From the NCBI GenBank assembly GCA_020026055.1, contig JAHHRA010000002.1, forward strand, positions 1 to 64,000: a stretch of DNA of 64,000 nt. The letters run 5' to 3'. Of the stretch, positions 8,653-17,489 are shown in pieces (position 1 is the first letter of the stretch; each line of letters starts with the position of its first letter). Below the pieces are notes generated by a model. It was not told the DNA's origin. It saw nothing but the letters and a program-made list of their open reading frames with translations, and did no database searches. Made by a program: the position numbers and the translations under genes. Source of the stretch: Actinobacillus sp. (GTDB lineage Bacteria > Pseudomonadota > Gammaproteobacteria > Enterobacterales > Pasteurellaceae).

Positions 8653-9426
8653 TTATGATTCTTTTGTTTTTTGCTCTTTGTCTTCCTCTTTTGAAGTATA
8701 GAGCCTTGAGCAGACGACACCAAGTTCAAACAATAACCACATCGGCACCGCAAGCAGAGTCTGAGAAATAACATCAGGAGGAGTAAGGATCATTCCGAGG
8801 AAGAAAGCGACAACGATAATGTATGGGCGTTTTTCACGTAAATCTTGTGGTGTGGTGATGCCCGCCCAAACCAGTAAAATAATTGCGACAGGGACTTCAA
8901 AGCAGATACCAAATGCCATAAAGATAGCCAGCACAAAATCAAGATAGCTACTGATATCAGTAGCGATAGCAACACCGCTTGGAGTCGTTTTAGTGATAAA
9001 ACTAAACACTAACGGAAATAGTACATAATAAGCAAAAGCAACACCTGCATAAAATAGAATCGTACTGGAAATCAAAAGTGGATAAATTAAGCGTTTTTCT
9101 TTTTTGTAAAGTGCTGGAGCAACAAATGCCCAAGCTTGGTAAAGCAAAAACGGAACAGAAAGAAAAATAGCGACTACACCTGTAAGCTTAAGTGGTGTGA
9201 AAAAAGGTGTAATGACACTGGTTGCAATCATACTAGAACCTTGTGGCATTACTGCTAACAAAGGTGCAGCAACAAAATCGTAAATATCATTAGCAAAATA
9301 GAGCAGGCTTAAAAATACTATGCTCACAAAAATGACACTGCGTAGTAATCGGTTACGTAGCTCGAGCAAATGAGTAATCAGCGGTTGAGTTTGCTCAACT
9401 CGTTCTTGTTCAGTTAGATGTGTCAT
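8653..9426 (-). CDS. tatC: Sec-independent translocase TatC
   Basis: Multi-span core of the twin-arginine export system; with TatB it binds the RR signal peptide of folded, often cofactor-bearing proteins. At 257 residues with six hydrophobic segments it has normal family size. The conserved N-terminal HLLELRNRLLRS and the first periplasmic-loop/cytoplasmic motifs (PFLLYQAWAFVAPALY) are present. Its start overlaps the end of tatB by 17 nt, which indicates translational coupling. The tail is strongly charged (KEEDKEQKTKES). Confidence 0.96.
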   Translation of the reverse strand: MTHLTEQERVEQTQPLITHLLELRNRLLRSVIFVSIVFLSLLYFANDIYDFVAAPLLAVMPQGSSMIATSVITPFFTPLKLTGVVAIFLSVPFLLYQAWAFVAPALYKKEKRLIYPLLISSTILFYAGVAFAYYVLFPLVFSFITKTTPSGVAIATDISSYLDFVLAIFMAFGICFEVPVAIILLVWAGITTPQDLREKRPYIIVVAFFLGMILTPPDVISQTLLAVPMWLLFELGVVCSRLYTSKEEDKEQKTKES

Positions 9427-10033
9427 GGATTTTTGTTGGTCTTTTCTCTATGCTTTGTGGATTTAAATCCACATTCGCAAGATCATCTGCAGTGAAATAA
9501 TCAGGATTAATTTCTAACGCTTTAGGCTTTGCTTTCATCTCTTCTTCATCAGGTGGTGGTTGAGGGATATTAGCTGTTGGTGATGCATTAAAAGGTTCTG
9601 CAGGCAAAATTTGAGTAGCTTCTTGAGTCTCGACGTGTTGTTTTTCTGTTTGCATTTCAACGTTTACAGATTCAATTGCTTCTGCTGTTTTTTCAAACTC
9701 AATTTTTTCATTTAAAGTTTGGTTTACTTGGTGTTGGCTTTGCTCAAGATCTATCTGTATTTTTTGAGCAGATTCTTTCAACTCTTTAATAGTTGCTTTC
9801 AACTCTGGTGATAATTTTTCTAAATTCAGTTTTTCTGCTTTCTTAATGCTTTCTTGTAGTTCTTGCAATTTTAATTCCTGTGCAAGCTCATTTTGCACAT
9901 TCTGTGCCATATTACGGACAGTGTGCACCCATTTCATCACAGTGCGAATAGCGACAGGTAAGCGTTTTGGTCCTAGTACAACTAACCCCAGTACCAATAA
10001 TAATAAAATTTCAGAAAAACCAATATCAAACAC
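9410..10033 (-). CDS. tatB: Sec-independent translocase TatB
   Basis: Single-span partner of TatC. The N-terminus reads MFDIGFSEILLLLVLGLVVL, then GPKRLP, the hallmark of TatB, followed by an amphipathic helix and a long Gln/Glu-rich, probably disordered tail (207 residues). It starts three nt after the tatA stop and overlaps tatC by 17 nt, in the order tatA-tatB-tatC. Confidence 0.96.
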   Translation of the reverse strand: MFDIGFSEILLLLVLGLVVLGPKRLPVAIRTVMKWVHTVRNMAQNVQNELAQELKLQELQESIKKAEKLNLEKLSPELKATIKELKESAQKIQIDLEQSQHQVNQTLNEKIEFEKTAEAIESVNVEMQTEKQHVETQEATQILPAEPFNASPTANIPQPPPDEEEMKAKPKALEINPDYFTADDLANVDLNPQSIEKRPTKIHDTSN

Positions 10034-10036
10034 GGA

Positions 10037-10273
10037 TTAAGCCTGTTCTTTATCTTTCACATTTTCAGTAGAAGGTTGAGAAGATTTTTCTTCAATTTGA
10101 CACGCATCCACCGCTGCTGATTTTTTATTCTCTTCTTCGTGCATTGCTTTTTTGAAGTCTTTAATTGCACTACCAAGATCTGTGCCAATAGTGCGTAATT
10201 TTTTAGTGCCAAAAATTAAAACTACAACTAATAACAAAATTAATAATTGCCAAATGCTAATTCCGCCTAACAT
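10037..10273 (-). CDS. tatA: Sec-independent translocase TatA
   Basis: Pore-forming single-span subunit, 78 residues. It has one N-terminal hydrophobic helix, the FGTKKLRTIG hinge, the DLGSAIKDFKKAM amphipathic helix and an acidic/charged tail. A good AAGGAAAAATT precedes the ATG. First gene of tatABC; the promoter should lie within ~100 nt of 10274, back to back with that of yhhQ. Confidence 0.96.
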   Translation of the reverse strand: MLGGISIWQLLILLLVVVLIFGTKKLRTIGTDLGSAIKDFKKAMHEEENKKSAAVDACQIEEKSSQPSTENVKDKEQA

Positions 10274-10366
10274 AATTTTTCCTTTCGATAAATTAAATAA
10301 AACCCAAGGAGTATACTCTTTTTGCTAGTGATAAAAAAGCATAATCCAAAATTTCCTTTACAGTGC

Positions 10367-10394
10367 TTGCACTATTCGCTTTATCTTGTAGAAT
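10367..10394 (+). promoter_or_regulatory. Promoter for yhhQ
   Basis: -35 TTGCAC (10367-10372) and -10 TAGAAT (10389-10394) with a 16-nt spacer. A start near 10401 would leave an ~85-nt leader containing the riboswitch candidate. Confidence 0.6.
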
Positions 10395-10442
10395 GTAGCC
10401 CCTTAAAAACGACGGTATTTACCATCAATATAATACTAACTA

Positions 10443-10475
10443 TTGAGTTCCCTTACCTCAACTTATTTAAAAAGG
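10443..10475 (+). promoter_or_regulatory. preQ1-I riboswitch candidate, translational type
   Basis: P1 is TTGAG (10443-10447) paired with CTCAA (10457-10461). The loop is TTCCCTTAC, and a 14-nt A-rich tail ends in the Shine-Dalgarno AAGG (10472-10475), which pairs with CCTT of the loop (10451-10454) as pseudoknot P2. C10456, directly before the 3' P1 strand, is where preQ1-I RNAs place the cytidine that pairs with the ligand; T10448 and A10470 match other ligand contacts. The 14-nt tail length equals that of the Thermoanaerobacter tengcongensis aptamer as I recall it. The gene behind it is a predicted queuosine-precursor transporter. The ligand would hide the ribosome site. Confidence 0.8.
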
Positions 10476-10486
10476 ATAATCAAAAA

Positions 10487-11185
10487 ATGCATCAACGTGC
10501 TATTCAATTCTCAAGACAACAAAAATCTCACGCCCTCATTTTCTTAAGTTTTTTCCATATTTTTATCATTGCGATTAGCAATTATCTCGTTCAGATTTCC
10601 TTCCCCATCACTCTCCCCTTAGGGGCGTTAGGGCTAGAAGATTTCACTTTTCACATCACGTGGGGCACTTTTACTTTTCCGTTTATATTCTTGGCAACCG
10701 ACCTAACTGTCCGTATTTTTGGTGCTTCCCTTGCTCGAAAAATCATTTTCGCTGTCATGTTCCCCGCATTAATCGTCAGCTATCTCATCTCAACTGTTTT
10801 CGCTAATGCTAGCTTCCAAGGTATATCAGCTCTTAGTATTTTTAATTTATTCGTTTTCCGCATTGCAATTGCCAGTTTCCTCGCTTATCTCGTTGGACAG
10901 CTTTTAGACGTCAGCGTTTTCAATCAACTACGCCAACTAAAAACTTGGTGGATCGCACCTTGCTGTTCAATGATCTTCGGTTCAATGGCGGATACTTACG
11001 TTTTTTTTGCCACTGCATTCTACCAATGCGAAGATCCTTTTTTGGCGGAAAACTGGTTTTCCCTTGGCGTTGTAGATTATTGTTTTAAACTTTTTGTCGG
11101 CATCATTCTATTCGTTCCTGCCTATGGCGTTCTCCTCAATTACATTTTACAACATCTTCAAAACTTCAGTCGCCGATTGGGTTAA
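10487..11185 (+). CDS. yhhQ: Queuosine precursor transporter (YhhQ/COG1738)
   Basis: Inner-membrane transporter for preQ0/preQ1 salvage. The start is placed at the ATG at 10487 (232 residues) with AAGGA at 10471-10475. A longer frame opening at 10322 is rejected because it would begin upstream of the likely promoter and read through the riboswitch. The protein has about six hydrophobic segments and the family blocks ITWGTFTFPFIFLATDLTVR and FRIAIASFLAYLVGQLLDV. Expression is probably lowered by preQ1. Confidence 0.9.
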   Translation: MHQRAIQFSRQQKSHALIFLSFFHIFIIAISNYLVQISFPITLPLGALGLEDFTFHITWGTFTFPFIFLATDLTVRIFGASLARKIIFAVMFPALIVSYLISTVFANASFQGISALSIFNLFVFRIAIASFLAYLVGQLLDVSVFNQLRQLKTWWIAPCCSMIFGSMADTYVFFATAFYQCEDPFLAENWFSLGVVDYCFKLFVGIILFVPAYGVLLNYILQHLQNFSRRLG

Positions 11186-11218
11186 GCTTAGTAACAAAAG
11201 CGAATTTTTCGCAGAACT

Positions 11219-11261
11219 CGCCACTTTTTTCGGAAAAAATTTTCTGATTTCAGTGGCGTCA
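11219..11261. repeat. Dispersed palindromic repeat, full copy
   Basis: CGCCACTTTTTTC, core GGAAAAAATTTTC, right arm TGATTTCAGTGGCGTCA. Lies between the convergent genes yhhQ and the GT9 glycosyltransferase. Confidence 0.8.
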
Positions 11262-11336
11262 TTTTTCACGGTGTACAAAATAAATACTCTCAATGCAAAA
11301 CATCGCATTAAGGGCATTTATTTTTTGAAAAGGATA

Positions 11337-12374
11337 TTATGGCAGCCAAGCGGGATGGATATTTTCTATTTCAAGATTATCAACACTTTTGGCATAACGC
11401 AAAACATGGCTTTCGCTCTGCGATTTGGGATGCCAATGTTGAAAATTTTCTTCATCGTCACTGTAAAAACTAATCAATGGTTTATTTAACCCAGCCGCAA
11501 TATGGACAATCGAAGTATCAGGCGAAATGCAAAGGCTGGCACGCTTGATTAGAGCAATATTATCAAAAATAGTTTGCGTATCTTCATAAATAAAAACTCG
11601 ATGCGGATCACAACAATTTTGTTGATAGTGTTTCAGTTTCGTCATTACACTTGGAAAGCCTAAAAGCACGATATTTTTTTGGGTGTGCTTAAGAAGATAA
11701 TCAATTAGTTGTTTTGCTTTTAAAGCACTAAATTGACGACGTGCGGCAGCACCAAATAAATTCAAAGCCAAATACTCCCCCAAATGTACGTTTTCTAAGA
11801 AAACATTCACTTTTTCTTCGGCGTCATTAGATTCGGGAATCTCATAGTGTGTATTGATTTCTTGCTTAATCACCAACTGCAACATTTCTTTATAAACATC
11901 AGAAAAATGCTGCTGCGCATTATGAATATTCAAATTAAAAATCCGATAATTTGCCTTTAGAAAACCAATATTATTTTTGGCTTTAATCAACCTTAATAAC
12001 CACAAATCACGATTGCGTAATAAAACATTGGGGTAAAAAACATAATCAATATTTTGCTGGCATAATAATTTCCCCAATTGATAACGTGCTTTTAAATGAC
12101 GTTTAGGCAAGGTATAAAATTTGTCAATTTCTGAAAATTTTTGCAATAGAGCTTGATTTGATGCAGAACAAACTAGACTGATCTCGCAATCTGGGAAATG
12201 TTTTTTGAGTTCACGAAAAACAAAAGAGCTCACGATAATGTCGCCGATTTTGCCGTCGTGATGTAAAAATAAAAACCGCTGTGGGCAAGTAGGACGAGTC
12301 GCGAGTGGAGATTTATCTAATAATGCCTTGCCAATCGCAAGACGGACTACCCGTAAGTACTCTTTTATTGACAT
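11337..12374 (-). CDS. GT9-family glycosyltransferase, probable LOS heptosyltransferase
   Basis: The 345-residue protein has a GT9-like layout: an N-terminal nucleotide-fold entry LFLHHDGKIGDIIVSSFV and a C-terminal donor site LCISPDTSIVHIAAGLNKPLI. This resembles WaaC/WaaF/WaaQ-type ADP-heptose enzymes. The sugar and acceptor cannot be read from sequence. It shares one base with the stop of the GT25 gene upstream (TAATG), so the two are translationally coupled and probably build the same LOS outer-core branch. It differs clearly from opsX at 7.5 kb, so it is a second GT9 enzyme rather than a recent duplicate. Confidence 0.82.
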   Translation of the reverse strand: MSIKEYLRVVRLAIGKALLDKSPLATRPTCPQRFLFLHHDGKIGDIIVSSFVFRELKKHFPDCEISLVCSASNQALLQKFSEIDKFYTLPKRHLKARYQLGKLLCQQNIDYVFYPNVLLRNRDLWLLRLIKAKNNIGFLKANYRIFNLNIHNAQQHFSDVYKEMLQLVIKQEINTHYEIPESNDAEEKVNVFLENVHLGEYLALNLFGAAARRQFSALKAKQLIDYLLKHTQKNIVLLGFPSVMTKLKHYQQNCCDPHRVFIYEDTQTIFDNIALIKRASLCISPDTSIVHIAAGLNKPLISFYSDDEENFQHWHPKSQSESHVLRYAKSVDNLEIENIHPAWLP

Positions 12375-13054
12375 TAATCGTACCTATTGCCTTGCTTATC
12401 AATATGAGAATCATGTCCACCAAAAACACAAGCAGGTTCAATACCATATGCGTGAATTCCTGTGAGCTGTAATCCCCCTGTTAAAAAATCAGCAGGCATA
12501 CGTAATGGATACGCTTGTGCCAATAATTTTTTAGCACCGGCTAATTTAAGATAATAGGCAGTCGCACAAATCACTACCCGTTTAGACTGTTTCGATGGCG
12601 AAAGATAACGTGCCAAGCGATAACGCTCTGGCAAAGCACGCATAATAGGAAAAACTTTTACTTTACCGTGATCTAAAAATAATATCTCTGCACGCTTCGG
12701 TAATTTTTTTAACGCTGCCGATAAAATAGAGCGAAAATATAAACTGACGATCGCGTCATCTTCAAAAATAATGGCTTCAGGAATATTCTCTGCAACCATT
12801 TTTTTATACACTTCAATATGGCTTAAGGCACACCCTAATTCTCCTTTGGTTAAGGCTTTTCTTGCCCCAAAACGTTGAGGATAAAAATCAAAATCGACTT
12901 TTGCCAATACATCTTCATTTAAATCTTTACCATAAATTGCATCAAAAAATTGAAATTGAAACCCTAGACTCGTCAAGCGTTCACGAATAAATTCTCGACG
13001 TTGAGAGTCTTTTAAACTGATCACAAAAATAGGGGGCAATACGAATGGTTCCAT
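12374..13054 (-). CDS. GT25-family LOS glycosyltransferase (LpsA/Lex2B/LgtB-like)
   Basis: Glycosyltransferase family 25, typically beta-1,4 galactosyl- or glucosyltransferases of lipooligosaccharide. The 226-residue sequence has the family start (IFVISLKDSQRREFIRERL), LTKGELGCALSHIEVYK at about 69-85, and the EDDA metal/donor motif near 97-100. The C-terminus carries HDSHIDKQGNRYD. The sugar and linkage are unknown. First gene of a two-gene unit with the GT9 enzyme. No tetranucleotide repeat tract lies in or before it, so phase variation by that route is not indicated. Confidence 0.85.
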   Translation of the reverse strand: MEPFVLPPIFVISLKDSQRREFIRERLTSLGFQFQFFDAIYGKDLNEDVLAKVDFDFYPQRFGARKALTKGELGCALSHIEVYKKMVAENIPEAIIFEDDAIVSLYFRSILSAALKKLPKRAEILFLDHGKVKVFPIMRALPERYRLARYLSPSKQSKRVVICATAYYLKLAGAKKLLAQAYPLRMPADFLTGGLQLTGIHAYGIEPACVFGGHDSHIDKQGNRYD

Positions 13055-13195
13055 AATTTATTCCTATAACACAATGGATAATCTTTAAAATAATAACATA
13101 ACGCTTTTAAAACGAGGAAAAAAACTTGAACAATCCTTTTTATCATCAAAACTTTCAGATTTTTAATGATTTTTTTAGACAGGAATAACTTTTAA

Positions 13196-13204
13196 TGCTA
13201 GAAT
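13196..13204 (+). promoter_or_regulatory. Extended -10 promoter for rho
   Basis: TGC-TAGAAT, with TTAGAC at a suitable -35 distance upstream. It leaves a leader of ~60 nt before rho. Confidence 0.5.
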
Positions 13205-13271
13205 TGCTAACGTTTTTACAATATCAATTTTCAACTCTATTAATCAATTCTATTTAACTCCATTCAAAATT

Positions 13272-14531
13272 ATGCATTTAACAGAACTTAAAAATACACC
13301 TGTGTCTGATTTAATCGCACTCGGTGAAAAAATGGGATTAGAAAATCTCGCTCGTCTACGTAAACAAGACATTATTTTTGCAATTTTAAAACAACACGCT
13401 AAAAGTGGTGAAGATATCTTTGGTGGAGGCGTTTTAGAAATCTTACCTGACGGTTTTGGTTTCTTGCGTTCTGCTGATAGTTCATACTTAGCAGGATCAG
13501 ATGATATCTATGTCAGCCCGAGCCAAATTCGACGTTTCAATTTGCAAACAGGTGACAAGATTGAAGGAAAAATTCGTCCTCCTAAAGAAGGTGAACGTTA
13601 TTTTGCTCTACTTAAAGTTGATGGAGTCAATGATGACCGTCCAGAAATTTCCCGTAATAAAATTCTTTTTGAAAATCTCACGCCACTCCACGCTAATTCT
13701 CGCCTACGTATGGAACGTGGTAATGGCTCTACTGAAGATTTAACCGCACGGATTCTTGACTTAGCAAGTCCTATTGGGAAAGGACAACGGGGGCTTATTG
13801 TTGCACCTCCCAAAGCTGGGAAAACAATGCTTTTACAAAACATTGCCCAAAGTATTACTCACAACTACCCTGATGTTGAATTGATTGTATTACTCATTGA
13901 TGAGCGTCCAGAAGAAGTGACTGAAATGCGACGTACTGTCAAAGGCGAAGTAATTGCATCGACTTTTGATGAACCTGCTACTCGCCACGTTCAAGTCGCA
14001 GAAATGGTTATCGAAAAAGCCAAACGTGCAGTCGAACACAAAAGAGATGTCGTCATTTTGCTAGATAGCATCACTCGTCTTGCTCGTGCTTACAATACGG
14101 TTACTCCTGCCTCAGGTAAAATTCTTTCTGGTGGCGTTGACGCTAATGCCTTACACCGTCCCAAGCGCTTCTTTGGTGCTGCACGTAATGTCGAAGAAGG
14201 TGGTAGCTTAACGATCATTGCTACAGCCTTAATCGATACGGGTTCTAAAATGGACGAAGTCATTTTTGAAGAATTCAAAGGAACAGGCAATATGGAATTA
14301 CACTTATCTCGTAAAATCGCCGAAAAACGTGTTTTCCCTGCGATCGATTTTAATCGTTCCGGTACACGTAAAGAAGATTTACTGACGACACCAGATGAAC
14401 TTCAGAAAATGTGGATTCTACGTAAAATTCTTAATCCGATGGGGGAAGTAGAGAGTATGGAATGGCTTATTGATAAGCTTGCTATCGGTAAAACTAACGA
14501 AGAATTTTTTGATATTATGAAGCGTTCATGA
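13272..14531 (+). CDS. rho: Transcription termination factor Rho
   Basis: Hexameric RNA-dependent ATPase that releases nascent RNA. At 419 residues it equals E. coli Rho in length. The N-terminal Rho/SAP-like and cold-shock RNA-binding domains cover about 1-125 (EILPDGFGFLRS), the Walker A is APPKAGKTM near 177-185, and the Walker B is VVILLDSITRLARAYN. The secondary RNA site residues around GGVDANALHRPKRFFGAARN are intact. Single gene, followed by a repeat and a terminator shared with convergent fabG. Confidence 0.98.
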   Translation: MHLTELKNTPVSDLIALGEKMGLENLARLRKQDIIFAILKQHAKSGEDIFGGGVLEILPDGFGFLRSADSSYLAGSDDIYVSPSQIRRFNLQTGDKIEGKIRPPKEGERYFALLKVDGVNDDRPEISRNKILFENLTPLHANSRLRMERGNGSTEDLTARILDLASPIGKGQRGLIVAPPKAGKTMLLQNIAQSITHNYPDVELIVLLIDERPEEVTEMRRTVKGEVIASTFDEPATRHVQVAEMVIEKAKRAVEHKRDVVILLDSITRLARAYNTVTPASGKILSGGVDANALHRPKRFFGAARNVEEGGSLTIIATALIDTGSKMDEVIFEEFKGTGNMELHLSRKIAEKRVFPAIDFNRSGTRKEDLLTTPDELQKMWILRKILNPMGEVESMEWLIDKLAIGKTNEEFFDIMKRS

Positions 14532-14551
14532 TCTCTGTAGAAGCTTATTAC

Positions 14552-14608
14552 CACGCCCCAATTTTAGCTAAAATTTTCTCGAAAATTTGACTGAAAATAG
14601 GGACGTGA
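14552..14608. repeat. Extended copy of the dispersed palindrome
   Basis: Outer arms CACGCCCCAATTTTAGC and TGAAAATAGGGACGTG, with the inner stem AAAATTTTCTCGAAAATTT. At ~56 bp it is longer than the ~42-bp standard form. Lies between convergent rho and fabG. Confidence 0.7.
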
Positions 14609-14621
14609 AGAAACAATAAAA

Positions 14622-14660
14622 ACAACACCCTAAAGTTGAAACAACTTTGGGGTGTTGTTG
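14622..14660. terminator. Bidirectional terminator between rho and fabG
   Basis: AACAACACCCTAAAGTTG pairs with CAACTTTGGGGTGTTGTT around AAA (one mismatch), with A/T-rich flanks on both sides, so it could serve both converging genes. Confidence 0.88.
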
Positions 14661-14682
14661 TAAGTTATATTATCAATAAAAG

Positions 14683-15411
14683 TTAAGCTAAATACATCCC
14701 ACCATTTACATGCATTGTTGTACCCGTTATATAACTTGCTTCTTCAGAAGCTAAGAAAGCCACAGCATTCGCAATATCTTTTGCTTCGCCAAGGCGAGCA
14801 GCAGGAATTTGGCTTAAAATTGCATTTTTTTGATCTTCTGTTAATGCATCTGTCATATCTGTGACAATAAAACCTGGGGCTACAACATTGACAGTAATCC
14901 CTCGGTTTGCTACTTCTTTCGCCAAAGATTTGCTAAATCCAATCATACCTGCTTTAGCAGCACAATAATTGCTTTGTCCAGGGTTGCCCATACTGCCTAC
15001 TACAGAACCAATATTGATAATTCGTCCAAAACGTTTTTTCATCATAGGACGCAAAACAGCTTTTGATAAACGATAAATCGATGTTAAATTAGTTTGCAAA
15101 ATCTCAAACCATTCTTCATCTTTCATTCGCATTAGTAAATTATCACGTGTGATCCCTGCATTATTCACTAGCACATCAACGCTGGCAAATTCCGTTTGAA
15201 TTTTCTCTAATAAACATTCAATGCTTTCAGGGTCAGCAACGTTCAACACCATACCTTTCCCATTTTTGCTTAAATAATTTGTGATTTTTTCAGCACCTTG
15301 TTCTGTCGTAGCAGTCCCAATTACAAACATATTTTGTGTTGCTAATTTTTCGGCGATAGCACGACCGATACCTCGGCTTGCTCCTGTTACTAGAGTAATT
15401 TTCTTTTCCAT
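14683..15411 (-). CDS. fabG: 3-oxoacyl-ACP reductase FabG
   Basis: NADPH-dependent ketoreductase of type II fatty-acid elongation, 242 residues. The SDR cofactor loop TGASRGIG is at 9-16, NNAG at 83-86, and the catalytic S136, Y149 and K153 are intact; the C-terminal GTTMHVNGGMYLA is typical. It starts 10 nt after fabD. In many relatives acpP follows fabG; here a terminator and convergent rho follow, so acpP is elsewhere. Confidence 0.97.
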   Translation of the reverse strand: MEKKITLVTGASRGIGRAIAEKLATQNMFVIGTATTEQGAEKITNYLSKNGKGMVLNVADPESIECLLEKIQTEFASVDVLVNNAGITRDNLLMRMKDEEWFEILQTNLTSIYRLSKAVLRPMMKKRFGRIINIGSVVGSMGNPGQSNYCAAKAGMIGFSKSLAKEVANRGITVNVVAPGFIVTDMTDALTEDQKNAILSQIPAARLGEAKDIANAVAFLASEEASYITGTTMHVNGGMYLA

Positions 15412-15421
15412 GGTGAGTTCC

Positions 15422-16363
15422 TTATGCTGAGATTAATTCATAAGCGACTTTCAAGCTTGTCTCATCATTAACAGCGACTGCTTCTAGACGATTGTCAATG
15501 CGTTTGGTTAAGCCTGTCAAAACTTTGCCTGCACCGATTTCAAGTAAGATTTCAATGCCTTGTTGTGCAATTTTTTCTACAGATTCAGTCCAACGGACAG
15601 GGCTATAAAGTTGACGTACTAATGCATCACAAATTTCGTGCGGAGCAGTTGGCATCGCAACGTCAACGTTATTGATGACATCAACACTAGGAGAATTGAA
15701 AATCGTTTTGGCAAGTGTTTCAGCAAATTTGGTGGCTGCGTCTTGCATCAAGGCACAGTGAGAAGGGACGCTAACTGTTAGCGGTAATGCACGTTTTGCA
15801 CCTGCATTTTTGCAAAGTGAAGCGGCACGTTCAACAGCAGCTTTTTGCCCTGCGATCACTACTTGACCTGGTGAGTTAAAGTTTACAGCAGCGACTACTT
15901 CGCCTTGAGATGCGTCTTGGCAAGCTTTGATAATGCTAATGTTATCCAAGCCAATGATCGCATACATTGCACCTTCACCTGGTGGTACTGCTTGTTGCAT
16001 CAATTGTCCGCGTAATTCGACGAGTTTCACTGCAGTTTGAAAATCTATGACGCCTGCACAGACAAGAGCGGAATATTCACCAAGACTATGTCCTGCCATC
16101 AAGCAAGGTTTTACATTAGGATATTGTTGTTGCCATACTCGAAAAATCGCCACTGAGGCAGTTAATAAAGCAGGCTGTGTTCGCCAAGTTTTATTGAGTT
16201 CTTCGGCTGGACCTTCTTGAGTTAATTTCCAGAGGTCGTAACTCAAGATATCGCTCGCTTGTTGGAAAGTTTGTTGCACAACTGGAAATTGTGTAGCTAA
16301 TTCAGTTAGCATCCCAACAGATTGCGATCCTTGACCAGGGAAAACCATCGCGAATTTTTTCAT
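15422..16363 (-). CDS. fabD: Malonyl-CoA:ACP transacylase FabD
   Basis: Loads malonyl groups onto ACP for fatty-acid synthesis. The start is set at MKKFAMVFPGQGSQ (16363), backed by AAGGA; an in-frame ATG 63 nt upstream would add a non-family extension. The product is 313 residues. The nucleophile S93 sits in GHSLGEYSAL and the catalytic His in VSVPSHCALM near 202. Cotranscribed with fabG; separated from fabH by a palindromic repeat. Confidence 0.96.
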   Translation of the reverse strand: MKKFAMVFPGQGSQSVGMLTELATQFPVVQQTFQQASDILSYDLWKLTQEGPAEELNKTWRTQPALLTASVAIFRVWQQQYPNVKPCLMAGHSLGEYSALVCAGVIDFQTAVKLVELRGQLMQQAVPPGEGAMYAIIGLDNISIIKACQDASQGEVVAAVNFNSPGQVVIAGQKAAVERAASLCKNAGAKRALPLTVSVPSHCALMQDAATKFAETLAKTIFNSPSVDVINNVDVAMPTAPHEICDALVRQLYSPVRWTESVEKIAQQGIEILLEIGAGKVLTGLTKRIDNRLEAVAVNDETSLKVAYELISA

Positions 16364-16462
16364 ATTGTTATCCTTTTCAAAAGTTAATTTGTATTTGGAA
16401 AGAAATAGTGCCTCAATTTTGTCCAATCTTTATATTGTCGATAGTAGTGAAAATCAAAAAAT

Positions 16463-16504
16463 ACGCCACTTTTTTCGGAAAATTTTTCTAAAATTGAGGC
16501 GTGA
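16463..16504. repeat. Dispersed palindromic repeat, full copy
   Basis: ACGCCACTTTTTTC, core GGAAAATTTTTCT, right arm AAAATTGAGGCGTGA. Inside the fab operon between fabH and fabD, ending eight bases before the fabH stop. Confidence 0.82.
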
Positions 16505-16511
16505 CTGATGA

Positions 16512-17462
16512 TTAAAATCGAATGAGTGCGGCACCCCACGTCCAACCACCACCAAAGGCTTCTAAAAGCAATAATTGACCACGTTTGATGCGTCCATCAC
16601 GTACCCCTTCATCTAAAGCGATAGCAACACTCGCACTACTGGTGTTAGCAGTACGATCAAGAGTGACAATAACTTGAGACATATCCATTGCCAGTTTTTT
16701 AGCTGTCGCAGCAATAATACGAAGATTAGCTTGATGTGGGACGAGCCAATCAATGTCTGTTTGTTTTAACTGATTTTTTTCTAGCGTTTCCATTACGACA
16801 TTTGAAAGTTCACGAACTGCAAGCTTAAAAGTTTCATTACCTTGCATCTGAATAAAACCCGATCTAACATCACCACGTTTTTTGTGTGGTAAATATAACA
16901 TATCGCTTTTTTCGTTATTTGCATGCAAATGAGTGGATAAAATTCCTGCTTTTTCGCTCGCTTCTAAAATAACTGCTCCTGCACCATCACCAAATAAAAT
17001 CAGAGTGCTACGATCTGTTTCATCAAGATTGCGTGAGTTAAGATCGGCACCGACAACTAATGCTTTTTTAACTTGTCCAGTACGAATAAATTGATCTGCA
17101 ATGCCTAGTGCATAAACAAAACCACTGCAGGCAGCAGCAACATCAAATGCAATTGCATCTTTGATTTTAAGTAAGCCTTGAATATCACAAGCTGCACTCG
17201 GATAAGCATTTTCACCACTCGTAGTCGCAACGATAATCAGTTCAATTTCATTGGCATCAATATCCGCCATTTGTAAGCAATTTTGAGTAGCACAAAATCC
17301 CATACTCACAACAGTTTCTTCTGCTTTTGCGATACGACGTTCTTTAATACCAGAACGTGTTCGAATCCATTCATCACTGGTCTCTACCATTTTTTCTAAA
17401 TCAGCATTGGTTCTAATTTTTGTGGGTAAATAAGAACCTGTGGCTAAAATTCGACTATACAT
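16512..17462 (-). CDS. fabH: 3-oxoacyl-ACP synthase III FabH
   Basis: Initiating condensing enzyme (acetyl-CoA plus malonyl-ACP), 316 residues. The catalytic triad is visible: C112 in DVAAACSGF, His in WLVPHQANLRI near 243, and Asn in TANTSSASV near 273. The C-terminus GGGWTWGAALIRF is typical. It follows plsX by 27 nt on the same strand. Confidence 0.97.
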   Translation of the reverse strand: MYSRILATGSYLPTKIRTNADLEKMVETSDEWIRTRSGIKERRIAKAEETVVSMGFCATQNCLQMADIDANEIELIIVATTSGENAYPSAACDIQGLLKIKDAIAFDVAAACSGFVYALGIADQFIRTGQVKKALVVGADLNSRNLDETDRSTLILFGDGAGAVILEASEKAGILSTHLHANNEKSDMLYLPHKKRGDVRSGFIQMQGNETFKLAVRELSNVVMETLEKNQLKQTDIDWLVPHQANLRIIAATAKKLAMDMSQVIVTLDRTANTSSASVAIALDEGVRDGRIKRGQLLLLEAFGGGWTWGAALIRF

Positions 17463-17489
17463 ACTTTTCTCACGTTTAAAATTAAGTTC

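Noticed and set aside
12374..13054. Phase-variable LOS glycosyltransferase with tetranucleotide repeats
   Set aside because: No CAAT, GCAA or other tetranucleotide tract is present in or upstream of the gene.
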